Positions 45,143-53,610 are shown, counted from the first letter of the stretch. The stretch: 64,000 nucleotides of DNA from Holophagales bacterium (GCA_009843505.1 VYDI01000019.1:126501-190500), one strand, 5' to 3'. Program-made: numbers and translations. Notes: generated by a model not told the origin, from the sequence alone.

Positions 45143-46696
45143 TCATGGTAGCGCCGCGCTGAGGCGATCCGGACTCCGCAGCCGCGGCCACCGGCGTCGC
45201 AACGTCGCCGCATCGAGCCCGAGGCCCGCGGCAACCCGGGCCGACCGCCGTTCCATGTCGTCGAGGTCGACCGGGTAGGCGTTGCGTCGACGCGGGTCCA
45301 GGAGGCCGATCAGGTTCCAGCGCTCGATCGCCGGCCCGACCCACTCCGACAGCGACCCATGCCCGCCTTCCGCAGGCGGCCGCTCGTCGAGCTCTTCGAA
45401 CAGCCTGCGGCGGCCGTCTTCCGCACCGAGGAACCCTTGCCAGCACCAACCGTCGCTCGGCGAGTCGAGGAGCCGCTGTCGCAGCTCGTCGAATGAGGCG
45501 GCCGCGAAGTAGACCATCGCCGGGGCGGCGAACCGCTCCATGTCGGGCATGGCTCGATAGGCCGCGACGAGCAGCCGGTCGATGTGGTCCGCCTCGGCGG
45601 CCAGGAGATGCCCGTAGCGCTCCAGGTGGCCATGCGCGGGCACGCCGGCCCGGCAGAGGTCGGCGACGCGTTCCACCGCGACCAGGCTCCAGGCGATGCC
45701 GGTCGAGAACATCGGATCGGCGAAGGCGTAGCTGTGCGGGAGGAGCAGCCAGCCCGGGCCGGCGGCCAGCTCGCGACGGTACGCAACGCCGGTACGCGAC
45801 GCCACCGGCCGCAGCGGCTCGCTGTCCGCGAACTGGCGCGCCAGCGACGGATACCGATCGAGCAACGAAGCGAGAACGGTCGCGGCCGCGCCGGCGGGGT
45901 CCCCGGTCAGCAGGAAGCCCGCGCTCATCGATCCGTCGTCGAAGCGGAGCTGATACATCCAGCCCTCCTCCAGCAGGTGGTGCGAGGCGCTCCAGCGCTC
46001 GGGAAAGGGCGAGTCCGGCCAGTTCCCGGCACGCTCGAAGGGCTCGACGCCGGCGAAGTGCGAGTAGACCAGGCTCGTCCGCAACCGCGGCGACGCCTCC
46101 CCCGCGCCCAGGCCGGCAGCCAACGGCGAGCCGCCCGTCGCGTCGACCAGGAGCCCGGCCTCGACGATCCGGTCGCCCGCTCTGAGCCGGACCGGACCGC
46201 CGCCCGGGTCGCGGGGAACCGGAATCACCTCGACCGCCGTCTCTTCCCGGCAGTCCACGCCCTCGGCCCGGGCGCGCTCGAACAGGAAGCGGTCGACATC
46301 GGCGCGCAGCCACTGGTTGTCCGCCGCGTCGTCGTCGGGCGAGGCGGCGACGACCAGCCGCCGGCTGCTCGACGGCCCGGGCGAGAAGACCTCGCCCGGC
46401 TCGTGCTCGTAGAAGCAGAAGCCCCGCTTGAGTCCCCGGCCCACCTCCGGCAGCCGGCGGCGCCAGCGGCCGTGGGCGGCAAGGTCCCACAGGTCGTCGA
46501 AGCCGTAGCGCACCGCCAGCCGCTCGAGGGCGAGGTTGGCGAGCGGGGTCGACGACTCGCCGAGCGCGAACCGCGGATGGCGACCCCGCTCCAGCAGGAG
46601 CACGTCCCGGCCTTCGGCATGAAGCGCCCGCGCGAGGATGGAACCCGCGAAGCCGCCGCCCGCGATCACTATCTCGCGCCGCTCAGTCGCAATCAC
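45143..46696 (-). CDS. Halogenase-like FAD-dependent oxidoreductase
   Basis: 517 residues from GTG 46696. IVIAGGGFAGSILARALHAEG binds FAD and RFALGESSTPLANLALERLA is the GES region of the tryptophan-halogenase/geranylgeranyl-reductase superfamily; YAFADPMFSTGIAWSLVAVE matches the FxDPxxxxG motif. The WxWxIP motif of true halogenases is missing; GWMYQLRFDDG stands there, so halogenation is unlikely. It overlaps the radical SAM gene by 14 bp and is third in a cassette with an asparagine-synthase-like gene. Confidence 0.82.
   Translation of the reverse strand: MIATERREIVIAGGGFAGSILARALHAEGRDVLLLERGRHPRFALGESSTPLANLALERLAVRYGFDDLWDLAAHGRWRRRLPEVGRGLKRGFCFYEHEPGEVFSPGPSSSRRLVVAASPDDDAADNQWLRADVDRFLFERARAEGVDCREETAVEVIPVPRDPGGGPVRLRAGDRIVEAGLLVDATGGSPLAAGLGAGEASPRLRTSLVYSHFAGVEPFERAGNWPDSPFPERWSASHHLLEEGWMYQLRFDDGSMSAGFLLTGDPAGAAATVLASLLDRYPSLARQFADSEPLRPVASRTGVAYRRELAAGPGWLLLPHSYAFADPMFSTGIAWSLVAVERVADLCRAGVPAHGHLERYGHLLAAEADHIDRLLVAAYRAMPDMERFAAPAMVYFAAASFDELRQRLLDSPSDGWCWQGFLGAEDGRRRLFEELDERPPAEGGHGSLSEWVGPAIERWNLIGLLDPRRRNAYPVDLDDMERRSARVAAGLGLDAATLRRRWPRLRSPDRLSAALP
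45145..45150 (-). promoter_or_regulatory. TANNNT box (TACCAT) before tmk
   Basis: TACCAT on the minus strand ends 8 nt before the tmk ATG; no Shine-Dalgarno is seen. It lies at the end of the upstream flavoprotein gene. Confidence 0.35.
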
Positions 46697-47699
46697 CGCA
46701 CACCGTCCGCCGCGGCCTGCCGGTCCGGTTCATTCCCCGGATCGCCGCGACCCGGGCATCCCGGCAGGCGTCACAACCCGACGCGACCTGATCGAGGTCC
46801 CACGGATCGACCTGCACCGCCACGGAACCTGCGGCCTGCAGCGCCCCCGCCAGGGACTCCTCCAACAGCCTCAGGCCAGGAGGTTCGAACTCTCCGACCT
46901 CCCGCAGCCGCTCCAGCTCCCCGTTTCCACCCCGCACCGGAATCAGCGCCACCGACCGGGCTCCCGCGCGGACCGCGTGGCGCACGCTCTCCGACACCCA
47001 CTTCGCCTGCTCCTCCGCCGGCACGAACGGCGCGCCGATCAGAACGAACACCCGAAGATCGACATCGTCCGCTCTCAGGCGCCCGGCGGCCCGGTCGAAC
47101 TGCTCCAGGGTCAACTGCTTGCCGAGCCGGGACAGCGCCTCCGGATGCGCCGTCTCCAGACCCATCGCCACCTCCAGCCGACCCGGCAGCCGGTCCGCGA
47201 AGCGACGCACCCGATCGTCGACCAGCCGCGGGTGGCACTCGACCACGACTCGCCGGAACCCGCCGGCCAGCCGGGCGATCGGTTCCAGGTCCGCCTCCGG
47301 CACCGCGCGCCGGTCGAAGAAGTTGCTCGCGTTGTACAGCTTGAGCTGGTCGCAGCGATCGAGCCCCGCTTCCCGGAGCAGGCCGGGAAGCTGCTCCAGC
47401 GCCGCCGACAACTGCGCCGGCAGCGCCCCGGCCGGCGTCGGTCCGTCGATCGTGTAGCGCCAGAGGTCGCAGAACACGCAGGTGAAGGGGCACTCCGCGC
47501 CGGTCAGGAACACGGTCGCCGAGGGAGTGAGTTCACCTCCGGGGCCGCGCTCCAGTTCGGCCGTCACTCCCTGTGGCCGCCAGGGGTCGTGGACCGGCCT
47601 GGGCGGACGGAGCGCCCGAACCGCGGACGATCGTCGCCGCTCCGCGGCGCGTCTTCCGGCCGCCTCCGGCGCGCGTTTACCGTGGGTCAGAAGACCCAC
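46683..47699 (-). CDS. Radical SAM protein, uncharacterised
   Basis: 338 residues. AECPFTCVFCDLWRYT carries the CX3CX2C cluster ligands. Later motifs are QLKLYNASNFFDRRAVPEADL, VVVECHPRLVDDRVR and GLETAHPEALSRLGKQ. The C-terminus has two CxxC pairs (CDAC and CGDC), perhaps a second metal site. The start GTG 47699 lies in a three-hairpin repeat, so the first 25 residues are repeat-derived; a later start is possible but would lose DPWRP. It is translationally coupled to the flavoprotein gene. The reaction is unknown. Confidence 0.85.
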   Translation of the reverse strand: MGLLTHGKRAPEAAGRRAAERRRSSAVRALRPPRPVHDPWRPQGVTAELERGPGGELTPSATVFLTGAECPFTCVFCDLWRYTIDGPTPAGALPAQLSAALEQLPGLLREAGLDRCDQLKLYNASNFFDRRAVPEADLEPIARLAGGFRRVVVECHPRLVDDRVRRFADRLPGRLEVAMGLETAHPEALSRLGKQLTLEQFDRAAGRLRADDVDLRVFVLIGAPFVPAEEQAKWVSESVRHAVRAGARSVALIPVRGGNGELERLREVGEFEPPGLRLLEESLAGALQAAGSVAVQVDPWDLDQVASGCDACRDARVAAIRGMNRTGRPRRTVCGDCD

Positions 47700-47701
47700 G
47701 G
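47635..47701 (-). repeat. Three-hairpin repeat element, copy 3 (at radical SAM gene start)
   Basis: On the minus strand: CCGTGGGT-CTTCTG-ACCCACGG (47701-47680), an imperfect GCC-rich hairpin (about 47673-47659), and CGCCGC-GGA-GCGGCG (47649-47635). Compared with copies 1 and 2 the first stem has a C-G pair changed to T-A on both sides. Confidence 0.75.
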
Positions 47702-47734
47702 CAACTAGACCCGCGCACCCAAGTCGGCATCCCC

Positions 47735-49069
47735 TCAGGCGTAGAGCGACTGGAAGTGCCGGCGGTACTGCTCCGGCGGCCGCTCGAAGGCGGCCGCGAA
47801 CACGTCCTCCGACGCCGCCCCCTCCTGGAAACGGCGCTTCGGGAAGACCGGGAAGTCGACGCCGAGTACCCGCTTCATCCCCCGGCGCACGACCTCGCCC
47901 TTCAACTCGTAGAGCGCCTTGTGGGAGGCGCCGACCAGGGTCGCGAAGGGGATCGCCTCGGCCACCGCGATGACCGCCGGCCGGGTGAACGGACTGAAGC
48001 CCTGGAAGCCGAGCAGACGCGCCGGGGCGTGGGTGCGGACCGTGGCCCGGCCGAGGCCCCCCGAGTAGGTCTGGGAGTGTTTGATCGCCTCGACCCCCCA
48101 GCCCTCCTGGTAGAGCATCGAGTTGTTGACCACGCTGGTGATCGTCAGCTCGTGGTTCTCCTCCAGCGGATAGTCCTTCAGGTTCTCGTCACCGCCGTCG
48201 CCGTCGACCAGCAGCCGCCAGTCGGGGTAGCGGGCCCGGATCCCCCGCAGCAGGGCGAGACCGACCGCGGCGCACTCGACGTCGAGCGGCTTGTAGTCCT
48301 CGATCACCTCGACCGCCCCCAGCGGATCGACGGCAGCGGCGTCGGCCTCGATCTCCTCGCCCAGCATCTCGAGGTCCATGCGGCGCAGGAACTGCCGCGC
48401 CTGCGCGGCGTCGCCGGCGGCCGCGCCGACCCGGAGAGTGAACGCCTTGAGCCGTGCAGCGCTCCGGCCCGACTCGAGCAGCGCGCGGTTGAGAGCCGCC
48501 AGCACCGCGCCGCTGTCGATGCCGCCCGAGAAGCACACGCCGATCGGCTCGCGGGCGAGGCCGGCCGGCAGCGCGGCGAGCCAGCCGCGGAGCTCGAACA
48601 TCAGCGCCTCGACGTAGCGCTCCCCGATCACGTCGAGATCGGGCGGTAGCGTGCCCCTGGGCGGATCGAAGAAGCGTTCGTGAGTCGGGTTCGGGTCCGG
48701 GCAGCCGACCAGGCGCAGCGTCGTCGCGTGGTGCGCGGGGACCATCCGCGTGTAAGTCGGGTGAAACTGGTCGAGATAGCCCTCGGCCGCGAGGCAGTCC
48801 CTGATCTCGTCGATCCGCTGGGCGATGACCAGCATCGGCCCGGACGCCTCCTTGGCCAGGAAGTAGCGCATCGGCCGGTCCAGGCTGCGGGCCATCACGA
48901 CGTCGACGCCGCGGCGGACGGCCAACGCGAACGAACCGTCGATCCCGAGAACAGCCCGGGGCCCGTCGAGCAGGCGGTCTCGCGCCTCGTCCGGCGTCAG
49001 CGTCCAGAGGCGCTGTTCACTGTCGTCGATCAGGTTGAGTACACGGGCGATGGGCTTGTCCACGGTCAT
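47735..49069 (-). CDS. Asparagine-synthase-like ATP-pyrophosphatase
   Basis: 444 residues from ATG 49069, behind a GGGAGGGA Shine-Dalgarno. The PP-loop is VCFSGGIDSGAVLAAL and a second ATP/metal site is LLVDGDGGDENLKD. The N-terminal part (VLGIDGSFALAVRRG, SLDRPMRYFLAK) resembles a class II glutaminase fold but lacks the N-terminal catalytic Cys, so it may use free ammonia or another amine, as in beta-lactam or lasso-peptide synthetases. It is first in the cassette with the radical SAM and flavoprotein genes. The substrate is unknown. Confidence 0.82.
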   Translation of the reverse strand: MTVDKPIARVLNLIDDSEQRLWTLTPDEARDRLLDGPRAVLGIDGSFALAVRRGVDVVMARSLDRPMRYFLAKEASGPMLVIAQRIDEIRDCLAAEGYLDQFHPTYTRMVPAHHATTLRLVGCPDPNPTHERFFDPPRGTLPPDLDVIGERYVEALMFELRGWLAALPAGLAREPIGVCFSGGIDSGAVLAALNRALLESGRSAARLKAFTLRVGAAAGDAAQARQFLRRMDLEMLGEEIEADAAAVDPLGAVEVIEDYKPLDVECAAVGLALLRGIRARYPDWRLLVDGDGGDENLKDYPLEENHELTITSVVNNSMLYQEGWGVEAIKHSQTYSGGLGRATVRTHAPARLLGFQGFSPFTRPAVIAVAEAIPFATLVGASHKALYELKGEVVRRGMKRVLGVDFPVFPKRRFQEGAASEDVFAAAFERPPEQYRRHFQSLYA

Positions 49070-49136
49070 TCCCTCCCAGGGCAACAGCACGTCCGCGCCG
49101 ACACGATCCGACCACTATCGGCGGTGACCTGCATGG

Positions 49137-49142
49137 TACTGT
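49137..49142 (+). promoter_or_regulatory. TANNNT box (TACTGT) before lipoprotein gene
   Basis: TACTGT ends 7 nt before ATG 49150, with no Shine-Dalgarno. Confidence 0.35.
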
Positions 49143-49149
49143 CCCGGCG

Positions 49150-49830
49150 ATGTCCAGGCACAGCGGGAACAGGCTCCGGACGGCGTTCTTCGTCTTGGTC
49201 GGTACAGGTGCCTCGATCGCTCACATGGGCTGCCAGGCCGCGCCAGAGGAAGCCGGCCCGACCCTCATCGCCCTCGAAGTGCAGGGGCTCGGGCTCGTCG
49301 ACCTGCCGGACGGCTGCACGCGGGTGGAACCCAGCTCCCATGCCCTGGAGCTTGCCTGCGAACTCCTCGAGACGACGGAGACCCCGGCGGGTCCGGTGGG
49401 CTCGGTCTATCTCGAACTCGGCGAGCCCACTGAAGGCCACATCGAACTCGCGGACGTCTCCGCGATCGACGTCATCAGGGAGGAGCAGCGGCCGCTGTTC
49501 GAGGCGCTGCCCGGCGGCGAGTTCCTGGGCGTCGGCGGCGCGCTCTTCTACGGCCCCTTCGGAGCCGCGCGCTACGCACGCGGGAGATTCCAGGCCGAAG
49601 ACGGCACGACGCTCCAGCGGATCCGGCTGTTCATGGTTCATCCGATGGAGAACCGGCTCGTCAACCTCGTCTACGACCATCCGCCCGGCGACAACACGGA
49701 TACGGCGGCGCGCGTCAACAACCACCTCCTCGTTCTCCTGGAGCACCTCAGGAGTTGGGAAGACATGCCCGCTGGCGAGGACGACTCGACGACGGACGAG
49801 CCCGCGACGGACGAGTCGACGACCTACTGA
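49150..49830 (+). CDS. Predicted lipoprotein of unknown function
   Basis: 226 residues. The signal peptide (FFVLVGTGASIAHMGC) ends in a Cys suitable for lipidation. The body has a repeated beta-like pattern (VYLELGEPTEGHIELADV, RIRLFMVHPMENRLVNLVY) and an acidic Thr-rich tail (EDDSTTDEPATDESTTY). No family is recognised. It is upstream of the PilC/GspF-like gene by 45 bp and may share its transcript. Confidence 0.6.
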   Translation: MSRHSGNRLRTAFFVLVGTGASIAHMGCQAAPEEAGPTLIALEVQGLGLVDLPDGCTRVEPSSHALELACELLETTETPAGPVGSVYLELGEPTEGHIELADVSAIDVIREEQRPLFEALPGGEFLGVGGALFYGPFGAARYARGRFQAEDGTTLQRIRLFMVHPMENRLVNLVYDHPPGDNTDTAARVNNHLLVLLEHLRSWEDMPAGEDDSTTDEPATDESTTY

Positions 49831-49875
49831 TCCCGGCCCCAGGCGCGGCGCCGGTCTCCCGGGAGGCCGCTGAGC

Positions 49876-51018
49876 GTGTTCCGCGCGCCCTGGCTCCCCG
49901 ACGAGGACGAGCTCCTCGCACCGGAGCCTGACGAGCCCGAAACGCCGCGGCCATGGCGGCCGCGCTGGTTGCTCCCCGGCCGCCGGATCGGGCCGAAGAC
50001 CCTGGCCGTCTTCAGCCGCCAGCTGGCCGTTCTGCTGGACGCGGGCCTGCCGCTGCTCCAGGGCCTGGAAATCCTGAGCATTCAGGGCCAGCACGCGGGG
50101 CTCCGCGCCATCCTGCTGGAGGTCCGATCCGAGGTCGAAGCGGGGGCGGGCCTGGCAGAGGCGATGAAGCGCCGCCCCCGGGCCTTCAACGACCTCTACG
50201 TGAACCTGGTCGCCGCGGGCGAGGCCAGCGGCGCTCTCCATCCCGTGATGGACCGTCTCGCCACGCACATCGAGAAGGTAGCGAAGCTCCGCAACCAGGT
50301 CCGCTCCGCCCTCACCTATCCCGCCGCCATCCTCGCCGTCGCCTCCGCGGTCGTGTTCCTCATCCTGTGGAAGGTGATCCCCGTGTTCAGGCACCTGTTC
50401 GCCGACCTGGGCGGCGACCTTCCGTTCCTGACCCGGCTGGTCGTCGGCGTCAGCGAGTTCATCGGCGCCTACGTGCTCGTGCTGCTGGGGGGCGCCGCGG
50501 CGGCGGTGTTCGCGGCGAGCCGCCTGCTCCGCACCCGGCAGGGCCGCCAGTGGGCCGACCGGCTGGTCCTGCGGCTGCCACTGGTCGGCAAGCTGCTGCG
50601 GCGGATCGTCGTGGGACGCGCCTGCCGCACGCTCTCCGTCCTGCTCGCCTCGGGCATACCGATCCTCGACGCCCTGAGGACCACCGCCGGCGCGGCCGGC
50701 AACACCGTCGTCTCCGAGGCGCTCGAGACCGTGCGTGGCGAAGTCGAGCAGGGCGGCTCGATCCACGCCGCGCTGCGGCGGACAAACGTCTTCCCGACGA
50801 TGCTCTGCCAGATCGTCTACGTCGGCGAACAGACCGGCAAGCTCAGCCCGATGCTCAACCGCATCGCCGACTTCTACGAGGAGGAGGTCGACACCGACGT
50901 CGACAGCCTGATGAAGCTGCTCGAGCCGGCGCTCATCACCATTCTCGGCGTCGTCATCGGCGGCATCGTCATCTCGATGTACCTGCCGATGTACTCGGCC
51001 CTGACCCGGATCGGCTAG
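49876..51018 (+). CDS. Type II secretion / type IV pilus inner-membrane protein (GspF/PilC family)
   Basis: 380 residues from GTG 49876 after GGAGG. Two T2SSF domains: FSRQLAVLLDAGLPLLQGLEIL and ACRTLSVLLASGIPILDALRT, with helices LILWKVIPVFRHLFADLGGDLP and the final LEPALITILGVVIGGIVISMYLPMY. The N-terminal 30 residues are Pro/Glu-rich and unusual. No secretin, ATPase or pilin genes are adjacent, so its partners are elsewhere. Its stop shares CTAG with the moeA stop. Confidence 0.92.
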   Translation: MFRAPWLPDEDELLAPEPDEPETPRPWRPRWLLPGRRIGPKTLAVFSRQLAVLLDAGLPLLQGLEILSIQGQHAGLRAILLEVRSEVEAGAGLAEAMKRRPRAFNDLYVNLVAAGEASGALHPVMDRLATHIEKVAKLRNQVRSALTYPAAILAVASAVVFLILWKVIPVFRHLFADLGGDLPFLTRLVVGVSEFIGAYVLVLLGGAAAAVFAASRLLRTRQGRQWADRLVLRLPLVGKLLRRIVVGRACRTLSVLLASGIPILDALRTTAGAAGNTVVSEALETVRGEVEQGGSIHAALRRTNVFPTMLCQIVYVGEQTGKLSPMLNRIADFYEEEVDTDVDSLMKLLEPALITILGVVIGGIVISMYLPMYSALTRIG

Positions 51019-52214
51019 AGCGGCAGAACCTCGCACGACTCCCCGGCCGCGGCCGGGGCGCTGAACTTCGGCACCCGCACCAGGCCCGAACCTGCTCCAT
51101 AGGCAACCAGGTCATGAGAGCCCAGGGGTGGCCGCGGGTCGACCAGCACTTCACCGGACGAGAACCCGAGCCGGCAGGGCAGGAACCGGTCCCGGCCCTT
51201 GGCGAACGGCAGGCCTCCCGTGAGCCTCCCGCGGAGCGCTCCCTGCCAGAAGCCGTCGGCAATGCCCGTCATCTGCCGGAGCAGCGGCCGCACCAGGAGC
51301 CAGTAGGTGACCATCGCCGAAGCCGGGTTGCCGGGAAGGCCGAACACCCATCCGCGATCGTGGCGAGCCGCTACCAGCGGCTTCCCCGGCTGGATCGCCA
51401 CCGCGTCGAACAGGATGCGGCAACCCAGGCCGGTGTCGCCGAGGACCTGCTCGACGAAGTCGAACTCGCCCATGGAAACGCCGCCGGAGATCAGGAGCAC
51501 GTCGGAGTCCAGACCGCGCTCGACCCTGTCGCGCAGTTCGGCGGGATCGTCCCGCGCGATACCCAGGGAACGGGCCTCGATGCCAAGCTGCGACAGCGCG
51601 GCCCGGAGGAAGTCGCGGTGGGAGTCCCGGAGCTGACCCGGACCGGGCTCGGCCTCGGCGGGGACGACCTCGTCGCCGGTGGAAAGCGTGGCGACGGTCG
51701 GGCGGCAGTAGACCGGCGCCTCCTGGATGCCGTGAGTCGCCAGCACGCCGGCGCCGCCGGGGGTCAGCAGTTCACCCACCGCGAGCAGCGGCCCGCCGGC
51801 GGCCGTGACCTCGGCCTGCCGGCGGATATGGCTCCCCGCCGGCACCGTCTCCACGATGCGGACGGTGCCCGTGCCGGCGTCGACCTCGGTCTGCTCTATG
51901 GGAATCACGCGGTCGGCGCCGGCTGGTGCCGGCGCCCCGGTCATGATTCTCAGAGCCGCGCCGGGACGGAGTTCCGCTCCGGGCGCGTCGCCGGCGGCGA
52001 CGATGCCGTCGACCGGCAGAACGGCGCCCGCCTCGACCTCGCCGCCAAGGGCGAAACCGTCCATCGCCGAGACATCGTGGGCGGGCACGTCGACGGTCGC
52101 GGTCAGGTCCCCGGCGAGAACCCGGCCGACCGCATCGGCGCGAGCCACCTGTTCGATGCCGAGCGTTTCGGCCTCCGTGGCGATGGCGGACCAGGCGTCT
52201 TCCGGTGACAGCAT
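51015..52214 (-). CDS. moeA: Molybdopterin molybdotransferase
   Basis: 399 residues. VPAHDVSAMDGFAL, RIMTGAPAPAGADRVIPIEQ, PTVATLSTGDEVV, SGGVSMGEFDFVEQVL and GLPGNPASAMVTYWLLV follow MoeA in order. It inserts molybdate into adenylated molybdopterin. Other moa/mob genes are not in the window. It is convergent with the PilC-like gene and divergent from the fmdB-like gene. Confidence 0.95.
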   Translation of the reverse strand: MLSPEDAWSAIATEAETLGIEQVARADAVGRVLAGDLTATVDVPAHDVSAMDGFALGGEVEAGAVLPVDGIVAAGDAPGAELRPGAALRIMTGAPAPAGADRVIPIEQTEVDAGTGTVRIVETVPAGSHIRRQAEVTAAGGPLLAVGELLTPGGAGVLATHGIQEAPVYCRPTVATLSTGDEVVPAEAEPGPGQLRDSHRDFLRAALSQLGIEARSLGIARDDPAELRDRVERGLDSDVLLISGGVSMGEFDFVEQVLGDTGLGCRILFDAVAIQPGKPLVAARHDRGWVFGLPGNPASAMVTYWLLVRPLLRQMTGIADGFWQGALRGRLTGGLPFAKGRDRFLPCRLGFSSGEVLVDPRPPLGSHDLVAYGAGSGLVRVPKFSAPAAAGESCEVLPL

Positions 52215-52317
52215 GGCGGGTTGTTACCTGAGCAATCGGCCCGCCGTCAACGCATCGACTCCCGCAACGCCCGTCGCGTCGACTGGCAGTCCTCGCCGGA
52301 GACTGCCAACAAGCTGC

Positions 52318-52323
52318 TACAAT
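52318..52323 (+). promoter_or_regulatory. TANNNT box (TACAAT) before FmdB-like gene
   Basis: TACAAT ends 11 nt before ATG 52335, with no Shine-Dalgarno. Confidence 0.4.
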
Positions 52324-52334
52324 CCCGCGCCGCG

Positions 52335-52667
52335 ATGCCCCTGTACGAGTACCAGTGCACCGAATGCGAGGCCACCCTGGAGGCCATCCAGGCGTTCTCG
52401 GCACCGCCGCTCGAGGAGTGCCCCGAGTGCGGCCGGTCCAGCCTCAAGAAGCTGCTCTCGGCGCCCGCGTTCCAGTTCAAGGGCAGCGGCTGGTACGTCA
52501 ACGACTACGCCCGCAAGGACAAGAACGGGTCCGCGGAAACGTCCTCGAACGGCTCCGCCGCGAACGGCGACGGTTCGGAGAGCAAGGGCAAGGCCGCGGC
52601 CGGCGAGTCCTCCTCGACCGAGTCGTCCTCGAAGAGCGAGACCTCAAGCCCCGCCGCCACCCCGTAA
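52335..52667 (+). CDS. FmdB/Cxxc_CxxcSSSS family zinc ribbon protein
   Basis: 110 residues from ATG 52335. MPLYEYQCTECEATLEAIQ and CPECGRSSLKKLLSAPAF form the zinc ribbon (two CxxC pairs) seen in putative regulatory proteins of the FmdB family. GSGWYVNDYARKD follows, then a Ser/Glu/Ala-rich low-complexity tail. The in-frame ORF reaches 52221, but the family start is unmistakable. The function is unknown. Confidence 0.88.
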   Translation: MPLYEYQCTECEATLEAIQAFSAPPLEECPECGRSSLKKLLSAPAFQFKGSGWYVNDYARKDKNGSAETSSNGSAANGDGSESKGKAAAGESSSTESSSKSETSSPAATP

Positions 52668-52726
52668 CGCCAGCGGACGGCCGCTGGCAGCCGCCTCCTG
52701 CCCTCCGGGCCGGCGGGTCAGCACGT

Positions 52727-52800
52727 TGGCGGAAGCGCATGGGAATCGAACCCACCCCCGTGGCGCATGACGCCCCGGACCAGCGACTTGCGAAGGCCGC
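52727..52800 (-). pseudogene. Partial duplicate of tRNA-Sec (3' half)
   Basis: The 34 bp from 52727 are identical to the 3' end of tRNA-Sec at 52812 (acceptor, T-arm, CCA), and similarity with mismatches runs on to the anticodon arm, where TTCAAAA is replaced by TTCGCAA. The 5' half does not form a cloverleaf. It is a tRNA remnant or attachment-site-like scar, 85 bp from the intact gene. Confidence 0.75.
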
Positions 52801-52811
52801 GCGGTCTGCGA

Positions 52812-52911
52812 TGGCGGAAGCGCATGGGAATCGAACCCACCCCCGGAGACGCATCACGCCCCGGACAACGGTTTTGAAGACCGCAGGAGGCACCAGCCCC
52901 CGAGCGCTTCC
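52812..52911 (-). tRNA. selC: tRNA-Sec (UCA)
   Basis: A 100-nt tRNA with an 8-bp acceptor stem (GGAAGCGC/GCGCTTCC plus GCCA), a 6-bp D stem GGGGGC/GCCTCC, anticodon stem GCGGT/ACCGT with loop CTTCAAA (anticodon TCA), a long variable arm, and the T-arm GGGTGGGTTCGATTCCCATG. All are traits of bacterial tRNA-Sec, so the genome should encode selenoproteins with in-frame UGA. Confidence 0.93.
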
Positions 52912-52964
52912 GCCGGTCAGCATATCCTCGGGCTTCCGACCCGGAACAGACGAGGAACACCGTC

Positions 52965-53564
52965 ATGACGATCCCGATCGCCGGCCCGCGAGGCCGGGCA
53001 CCAGCTCTTGGTCTCACGCTCCTGCTGCTGGCGTGCGGCGCGGACGCGCCCGCTGAAGGAGGAGGCGCCCAGGAGGCCACGGCGGCCGTGGAGCTCTCCG
53101 AGCCGATCAGCGCCAGCGGCCTGTCGATCGCCCTTCCGGCGGCCTGGAACCGCCTCGAACCGAGATCGGCGATGCGCATGCTCGAAGCCCAGATCCCGGG
53201 CTCCGGCGGTCCGGGGGAGATCTCGGCGTACTACTTCGGCCCCGGCGGGGGCGGTGGCGCGGCGGCGAACGTCGAGCGCTGGAAGAGCCAGGTGGTGCTC
53301 GAACCCGGCGCCCCGGATCCCACCACCCAAAGCCGCGAAAGCGGCGGCGTCCGCCGTACCTGGATCGAGCTGGAGGGAACGGTCAAGGCGAGCACGATCG
53401 GCAGCTTCCCGACGACCGACCTGCACGACGGAGCGCTCTTCGGAGCGGTGATCGAAGCGCCCGGCGGCCCCTGGTATCTACGGGCCGTCGGCCCCGGCGC
53501 GACGATGCGCGAGCAGCGTCAGGCCTTCCTGGCGATGCTCGACAGCGCGCGTCCCGAAGGCTAG
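52965..53564 (+). CDS. Predicted lipoprotein of unknown function
   Basis: 199 residues. The signal peptide ends in a clear lipobox (LLLLACG, Cys near 24). The rest has a PsbP/Mog1-like feel (LSIALPAAWNRLEPRSAMR, then a late HDGALFGAVIEAPGGPWYLRAVGP with MREQRQAFLAMLDSARP), typical of small lipoproteins that bind surface partners, but no family is certain. It stands alone between tRNA-Sec and tRNA-Ala. Confidence 0.62.
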   Translation: MTIPIAGPRGRAPALGLTLLLLACGADAPAEGGGAQEATAAVELSEPISASGLSIALPAAWNRLEPRSAMRMLEAQIPGSGGPGEISAYYFGPGGGGGAAANVERWKSQVVLEPGAPDPTTQSRESGGVRRTWIELEGTVKASTIGSFPTTDLHDGALFGAVIEAPGGPWYLRAVGPGATMREQRQAFLAMLDSARPEG

Positions 53565-53576
53565 GCGCTAATCGAA

Positions 53577-53610
53577 GCCGCCTGCGGCGGCAGCCGGCGA
53601 GGACGCCGGC
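53577..53610 (+). terminator. Possible hairpin terminator or degenerate repeat
   Basis: Two stems, GCCGCC-TGC-GGCGGC (53577-53591) and GCCGGC-GAGGAC-GCCGGC (53593-53610), start 13 bp after the lipoprotein stop. There is no T-run, so factor-independent termination is doubtful. The first stem resembles the middle hairpin of the three-hairpin repeat. Confidence 0.3.

Noticed and set aside
43536..46490. A 984-codon ORF on the minus strand
   Set aside because: Only the last 320 codons are holB; the upstream part runs antisense-free through tmk and the flavoprotein gene in a non-coding frame typical of GC-rich DNA.
45143..46696. Annotation as tryptophan halogenase
   Set aside because: The WxWxIP motif required for halogenation is absent, so only halogenase-like oxidoreductase is claimed.
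52727..52800. A second functional tRNA-Sec
   Set aside because: The 5' half does not pair and the anticodon loop is altered to TTCGCAA, so it is a partial copy.
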